A stretch of DNA of 64,000 nucleotides from Lunularia cruciata (Eukaryota > Streptophyta > Marchantiopsida > Lunulariales > Lunulariaceae), in the NCBI GenBank assembly GCA_948567375.1, contig OX419755.1, positions 53,152,291 to 53,216,290 of the forward strand, written 5' to 3'. Within the stretch, counting starts at the first letter, position 1; every line of letters starts with the position of its first letter. This document shows, one piece after another, positions 58,366-64,000 of this stretch. Made by a program: the position numbers and the translations under genes. The notes beneath the pieces are model-generated. The model worked only from the letters and a program-made list of their open reading frames with translations. It did no database searches and was not told where the DNA came from.

Positions 58366-60450
58366 GATGCCAAGAAAGTGTTATCTTTGGTGATTAAGAA
58401 TTGAGTCAAGAGAATATGCCAAGAGGAAGCACTCGTATAGAACTACTAAAAATATTAGAAAATGTATTAAGTGGATTATTTGATTAGATTTGGAGATCTC
58501 GCTACAAAAATTAGAAGATGAAGATGAAGACAAAGAAGGAGTAGATTTAAATATGCTAGAATTATTGATTAGTGGGTGGATGTAATGCTCCAAGGACAAG
58601 AAAACTCTTCAAGAGAGATAAGAGAGAAAGCACAAATTTCACACTCAATCCTCCGATCCCCCAAAGGAGCACCTTCTCTTTATAGCAAAGAGGATCCACT
58701 CAAAGGAAGCTCCACCCTTCGATCAGATACATGGATTGGTGACCTGTCAACGAGCTCCATCCTTGGATTAGTTGTTTGGATGGGTGACATGTCAATCCTT
58801 GTCCTATCTAGTTGGTCAAATGGGTTTGACTGAAGGTAATCTTCAAGGAATCTTTGTGTAGGAAGCTCAGAATTGCATGGGTAAGGTATCATTGGAAAAC
58901 TCTCAATGAGACAAATCATGGGAGGAGAAGGCAAGCCTTTTTTCCCTAAAGGAATTGATTAGTTCTATTTTTAGGCCTAATTCATCCGTTGAAGCCTCCA
59001 AAAATAGCTTTAAAGTTTAGGCTATTTTTGGCTTTTGTCCTATTAATAGGAGTGATGTTTTGGTGAAAACTCTATTTGATCTACATTCTTCATCATGTAT
59101 AACATCCTTCCAAATTGCACCACCCAAAGTTTCACCTCCAAATCATATGCCTAACTATTGATTCTAAAGTTTTCAAGCATGTTTTGGTTTTTGGCCTATT
59201 ATTAGAAGTACTCTTTTGGTAATACCTATAGCTTATCTACTTAGTCCCTCAATTATAACATCCTTATAGATGTTACCAAACCAATTTTCATCTCTAGATC
59301 ATCTATATAGCTATTGGTATTACAATGGGAGTATGCACATACACATTGATACTTGGAACCCCAAGTTACTTATCCTCGTAGTCAAGAATTTGTGATAAAG
59401 TATTTTAGAAATCCTGATGTGAAGGCCTTTTGCCAACTTACTAGAATGGATGTCTTTTATTTTTCAACATGATTGGATTTGATTAAAATGCACACTAAAG
59501 AGAGCAAGATATTGAAGAGAGAAAACACCAATGTGGATCCAAGTAGCTCTAGTTCTGGATAGATTTGGGTATCATGGTAATGCAGATTATGTTGCACGGG
59601 AATTAAATATTTAGGGTATTAGTGCTTGTTCAACAATTGCCTTTATAGATAGAGTTATGACAACAATATTAGATTTGATGAGGAGTCAAGTTGCGGCCTG
59701 AGCACAAGGAGAGGAGGAGGATATTTGTAGTTTTTGCATAGAAAGGTTTCCCCAACTATGTTGGTTTGGTGGATGGAACACTGTTTCCTCTTGTTGCTCA
59801 ACCCATCGTGGATGGAGAAATCTATTTCAGCCTCAAGGATTCATATTCCATAAAGGAGTGATTTGTGATGATAAAAGGAGAATTGTATATTTTATTGGAA
59901 GTAAGTTTTATGTTTTGGTTTGTTCTTTTGTTCAATGCATTGGTGCTCCTCTTTGTAATGTTGCAAGATTTTATTAAAAGTATGATTTGATTTTTTTTTT
60001 GCAAGAATGCAAGTGTCATGCACAACATGATTTGTTTGAAAAAATTATCACTATGGACTGATTTGAACCAAAGAGGGGATTGTAACACTTTTGAGGTAAG
60101 GAGTACCTTTTAGGTGATTTTGGTTATGTATCCATACATCACCTGGTTCCAAATTTCAAGTAGGCCCAATCAGAGGACAAGCAAGAGTTCAACAAATATT
60201 TGGCAAAGGCAAGGGTGATAAATGAGCATTGTATAGGAGTATTGAAAGCTAGATGACATTCCTTTGTGAGCTAAGAGTGCAACTTAAAGACAATAGTAGA
60301 AATTCATATTTTTTAAAGTAGGTTTCAATGTATTTTATTTTACATGATTTTTAATCAATAAGTCAGACATTTGGTCAAAGACAATGGTGATTTATTGAGG
60401 AAGCTCAAATAGATTCAAAAATATCTTTTCATGTTATAGAATTTGGTAGT
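58366..60450 (+). pseudogene. Decayed PIF/Harbinger transposase, copy 4, split by a lone LTR
   Basis: This is the best preserved of the four. The N-terminal part before the LTR begins about 58366. After the LTR, ICDKVF-like and MTTILDLMRS segments lead to a first Asp region GLVDGTLFPLVAQP near 59764-59805. KGVICDDKRRIVYFIGS (59854-59904) follows. EYLLGDFGYVSIHHLVPNFK (60103-60162) is the second Asp region. ARVINEHCIGVLKAR (60208-60252) is the Glu region. All three catalytic residues (DDE) can thus be read, in different frames. Stops and frameshifts show it is inactive. The open frame on the minus strand at 59822-60088 is an antisense shadow. Confidence 0.8.
58581..59324 (-). repeat. Lone family A LTR inside PIF/Harbinger copy 4
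   Basis: On the plus strand it starts TGTAATGCTCC and ends GGTATTACA, 744 bp, with the internal duplicated block (about 59010-59150 and 59160-59310). Flanks GTGGA and ATGGG agree at three of five bases, possibly a decayed target duplication. Transposase-like sequence lies on both sides, so the LTR is younger than the transposon. Confidence 0.83.
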
Positions 60451-60669
60451 AAATAAAGTGGAGCAAGGGTGATGTAACACTGCCTTGATTATCACCTTGA
60501 TGATATACTTGAATTAGTTTCTCTATAATAAATTATTTATTCTTCAATTCTTCATATCCGATAATCTTTCTTGTATTTTATTACCAACACCAAGTTTACA
60601 AAAATGTTTGCTACTCAACCATGATGGGATCTTTATGTAAAATTGCAAGAAGAATGATCGAGGACACCA

Positions 60670-61000
60670 TGTGTATATTTGTAGGCGCCTAGTTTACACT
60701 CAAAAGGCTTGGTATCTGCCAAGTTTACATTGTAAAGTCATTGGATGGCGCTTAGAGGCACCAACTCTGAAGTAAATATCATTGGATGGTGCTGGTTGAC
60801 GTCCCATGTATAGAAGACCATATTAGTATTGGTTGGTAAGGGTGGCATTGGTCAATGCTTGTCTGTAGACGTTGGTGGGCATTGGGAGGCACCCTCCAGC
60901 TTGTTTAAATTTGGTTGGGGCTTGATGTTGCTGCATGATAGCACTCAAAGGCACTTGGGCGCAAAGTGACGCTTGGGTGCCCAGGTTGGAGACATGGTTT
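60670..61000 (+). repeat. GC-richer degenerate repeats
   Basis: Recurrent words are cattggatgg(c/t)gct (near 60740 and 60782), ttggtgggcattgggaggcacc, and (g)gcacttgggcgc. They form irregular units after PIF/Harbinger copy 4. No gene; the frame 60966-61163 has no motif. Confidence 0.45.
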
Positions 61001-61299
61001 ACCGCATGTTGCCATTGATTGCCGCTTAAGATTTGAATTCTTTCTCCTTAAATTTGGGTTTTTCCCCTCAAATACAATTTTTTTAAGAAGGGGTATACAT
61101 ATATTTTTTCATGTGGGATCTATATTACCCCCTTCTCTTGCACATATGTTTCACATTTTCTAGAATTGAACCATTTTGGGTAAGAATCATAATAGTCATT
61201 TGGGTAAGAACTATTTGATGCATGGACATTCAAAGGAAGAGAATATTTAGGTTGGTTTAGAGCATTGTAGAGTTTCAAAGGTGTTTTGAGTGCTGAGTG

Positions 61300-61620
61300 T
61301 TGATTGAGTTTTTAGGCAAAGATTAGTGGTGGGGTTTGAGAGATTTACGTTTGATCAAACTTCAAAATTGAGAAGGAGGACCAGAATTTGAAACTTAGAA
61401 AGAGAGTACAACTTGAAACTAGGATGGAGAGGAGGATTCAAAATTTTGAAGGAGAGGAGAGAGTTCATGAGTAGTTTTTGAACACAAGTGAGAAGGGAGA
61501 GGAGAGCAAGGAACCAAATTTCCTTACAGTTCCTACATTTACATATCCATGGTAGAAATATGGGAATATGAGAAGATTGTTGACAGTCTTGACATGAGAA
61601 ATACTTAGGAAGGAGATTGG
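61300..61620 (+). repeat. Purine-rich degenerate repeat tract
   Basis: Rich in gagaaggagga, gaaagagagta, ggatggagaggagga and gaaggagaggagagag phrases. Its composition and position after the transposase relic resemble 53560-55150. Confidence 0.55.
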
Positions 61621-61629
61621 CTCATTGAT

Positions 61630-62165
61630 TTTTATACAATTTAACACCTAATGAACTTCATCAAATAGTGATGGCTGGACAAACATCAAATTTGAACTAA
61701 TGCAATTGGAATTTGAGAGGTCAATCTCAATGTAATCTCAAAATTACTCCTGGCCTTCAATACCCATGTCTTGAGGTATTATTTTGGCCTTCACAAAGGT
61801 TTTTTCTCCATTTCATTATAGTTGTAAAAAGTTCAGCCTCTATATTTTTGTATTTCTACTCCTTAGGCATCTTGATTCTTAATGCATATGGACAACACCC
61901 AACGCTTATTACATTTGTCTTGCAATGCCTTCCTACCAAAGCATGACATTCTAATTGAAAATAGCAGCCGTGGGCCATTGCACATATTCCTCAATTGGCC
62001 ACTACTAGCCATTAACCCATCACAACACATGGCTGTAGCCGACCACACCCCCTATGTGATAATTGATTGTAGTCGAGAGCAATAGAAGGGAAACTAAACT
62101 AGATGGTGGTCAAAATAACATGAATAATTGGTATGTATTGTATCTATTGATGAGGTTCAAAAAGT
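61630..62165. other. No recognisable gene
   Basis: Sequence between the purine-rich tract and the hAT relic. Frames 61713-61946 and 61882-62085 overlap and show no motif. It may contain the 3' terminal part of the hAT element. Confidence 0.35.
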
Positions 62166-62168
62166 CAC

Positions 62169-64000
62169 TTATTTAAGGTTCAAATTGGAACCTATGAACA
62201 ATAGAATGTCAATAGTCGATGGGTGCAATGCATTGCGCTTGTTTGTTAGCATATTGCCAACATCTAAGAAATTACACTCAGATTTTGAGCTTGAGGCAGG
62301 AATAGCAAGAATGGATCTTATAATGAGTGCAATAAACAGAAATTGTTCCGCATGAGTAGACCACCAAATGAGCAATTTTGCAAGTCTGCTCTTGAAATCA
62401 TTCTCCTCACTTTGGGAAAGCTTCAATGCGTAATACAACAATAGTTCTTTTTGATGAAATGAGCTCCTTGTCAATCCAAGAAGGATCATCATCTTCATCT
62501 TCATCTAAGTCACTCACCAATGATATCAACGCTAATGACTATCAAATGATAAGTTTGGCATGCTTTGGCAGACAAGGTGGGTGCAAGCTTGATGATAGTG
62601 CAAAATGATTGTTTACAACAACTTTGACTAAACAAGCAAAGTGCTTGGTCAGACACTTGATCTCTATCTTTGCATCAACAATCTGTTCCTCCTTCACTGC
62701 CATCAAATGTAGTCTTGACTTTTGTCATGGATCTAGTAGAGCAACCACTTGTCCAAAATCTGGTTTGTGATGGGTGTTTTGATGCTAACCAGATGCTCAA
62801 AATTGACTAGAATGGTCTGCATCATACCATTTGCTTCTGTGACATCTTCCGCCTTGGTGATCTCAATATAATGCTCCAATAGTCAATTATGCCAATATGC
62901 TATGAGGTGCAGAGTTGGTGTTTTGAAAGGTTCCAGAGCAAGGATTGCCGTCTTGAAGAGAACCATGAATCAAACAATCTTGATGAGCAACTCACGATAG
63001 ATACAATAGATCTTTTTCTCCTTTTGACCTCCCTTCTTAATCAACAACTCTTGAGATTTTTTGAATTGAATTCCAATGGAATCTAGCATGGTTAGTAGCC
63101 CATACTAGCAATTTTTTGAATTGAATTCCAATGGACTCTAACATGGTTAGTAGCACATACTAGCGAGTTACAATCTCATGCTAGCGAGTTACAATCTCAT
63201 GCTTGAGCTTTGGACAAAGTAGGTTGTTCAAGTCAATCTTCTTGAAGTATCGCACTAATTCCTTGCATTGCATGGTAAAGTCAAAGGTTTTAGGTGCATC
63301 ATCATAGAACTCATAGAATGGAGCAAAGGTATTTCCATCAACAACTTGTGTTCTCTTTGCCAACACTATGGTGGTGACCATTCCAATTTTGTAATCCAAG
63401 CATGGAACCTATTTGTAAATACTTGGTAGGCTATCTTCAGAGTGGTTGTTGGATGCATAATCTATCACAACAATCAATTGCTCATTTTATACCTTCTTGG
63501 TGATGTCATTTCACCTCAAATGAATGATATGGGTCAATCACAGAGTTGGAGAACTCTGACAAGATGGCTTGGCTAGTATGGCTGCAAGCAATGAATTCAT
63601 TCACTTGGAGTTTGTGATCATAAAGTTGATGAAGTGGATCATGATTGATAGATAAGAGATCTGATGATTGTCATACATCCAAATATCTAGTGTGAACCCT
63701 ACCCACGGACCACAGCTGAAGTGATATTGGAGCTTTGATAGAAGAAGAACCTTGCTGAAGTTGCATCTTTTTTTGAGCAATCTCTTGACAATGACTTGAT
63801 CTTGCAACACGTAGTCAATACTCATCGGGTTCTTTGACACTAATCCAATATCAAGCACATTTTGTAGCATGGCACGGAAACCCTTGCCAACAACAATCAA
63901 GAATGGACAAATGTCGAATGTGCACATCTCAACCAATTTTTTTGCTAAGAGTTGCTTTTGTCCAGCACTGGGCTTGCAAAGAGGCTTGGCAAAGTTGATC
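62169..64000 (-). pseudogene. Decayed hAT-family transposase, 5' end off window
   Basis: The C-terminal dimerisation region is clear in the minus-strand frame 62169-62504: KLLIWWSTHAEQFLFIALII, RSILAIPASSSKSECNF and TNKRNALHPSTIDILLF, the hallmark of hAT transposases. Upstream, the minus-strand frame 63601-63936 has MCTFDICPFLIVVGKGFRAM and VGFTLDIWMYDNHQISYLSI, the start of the catalytic region with its Asp (TLDIW). The middle (about 62600-63400) is broken and contains recent tandem duplications. The N-terminal zinc-finger part would lie beyond 64000. It is inactive in this form. Terminal repeats were not found. Confidence 0.85.
63061..63202. repeat. Tandem duplications inside the hAT relic
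   Basis: Two copies of a 55 bp unit starting TTGAATTGAATTCC at 63061 and 63116. Then two copies of a 21 bp unit, TAGCGAGTTACAATCTCATGC, at 63161 and 63182. Near-identity of copies indicates they are recent compared with the transposon. Confidence 0.85.

Noticed and set aside
59822-60088. Minus-strand open frame of 88 residues
   Set aside because: It is antisense to the catalytic region of PIF/Harbinger copy 4.

Overview
The window looks like intergenic DNA from a large plant nuclear genome. It is AT-rich and almost every coding remnant is transposon-derived and decayed. The single intact gene, RPN6, encodes a protein whose core closely follows plant RPN6. One gene in 64 kb and many old, slowly decaying transposons suggest a gymnosperm (conifer-like) genome, but that is inference and I cannot name a species.

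Positions 1-18821 are a nested stack of broken LTR retroelements. A plus-strand Ty3/gypsy-type element (family A, 5' end off the window) carries two insertions. One is a minus-strand element of the same family (199-6141). The other is a different Ty3/gypsy-type element (family B, 7820-16020) with 2.2 kb LTRs and a perfect GATAT target duplication. The 3' LTR of family B itself carries a 688 bp insertion. Family A LTRs recur as four lone copies at 30104, 44242, 54054 and 58581, giving seven copies in all.

Positions 18822-35000 hold a decayed pogo/Tigger-like DNA transposon (20270-21800), an unidentified gene-like relic (23970-25330) with a second copy at 41060-42530, a coiled-coil relic X (26300-28999) with a second copy at 43480-47310, several imperfect minisatellites, a long polypyrimidine tract and a decayed PIF/Harbinger transposase. 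Positions 35000-41000 are a quieter island around RPN6, a proteasome lid subunit gene on the minus strand.

Positions 41000-64000 return to relics: three more PIF/Harbinger transposases (49410-50490 minus, 51780-53150 plus, 58366-60450 plus) and a hAT transposase running off the right edge. Downstream of all four PIF/Harbinger relics lies a purine-rich repeat tract on the transposase strand, usually with a short minisatellite between. This recurring layout is the most interesting structural signal I see. I found no RNA genes, no CRISPR array and no operon-like organisation.
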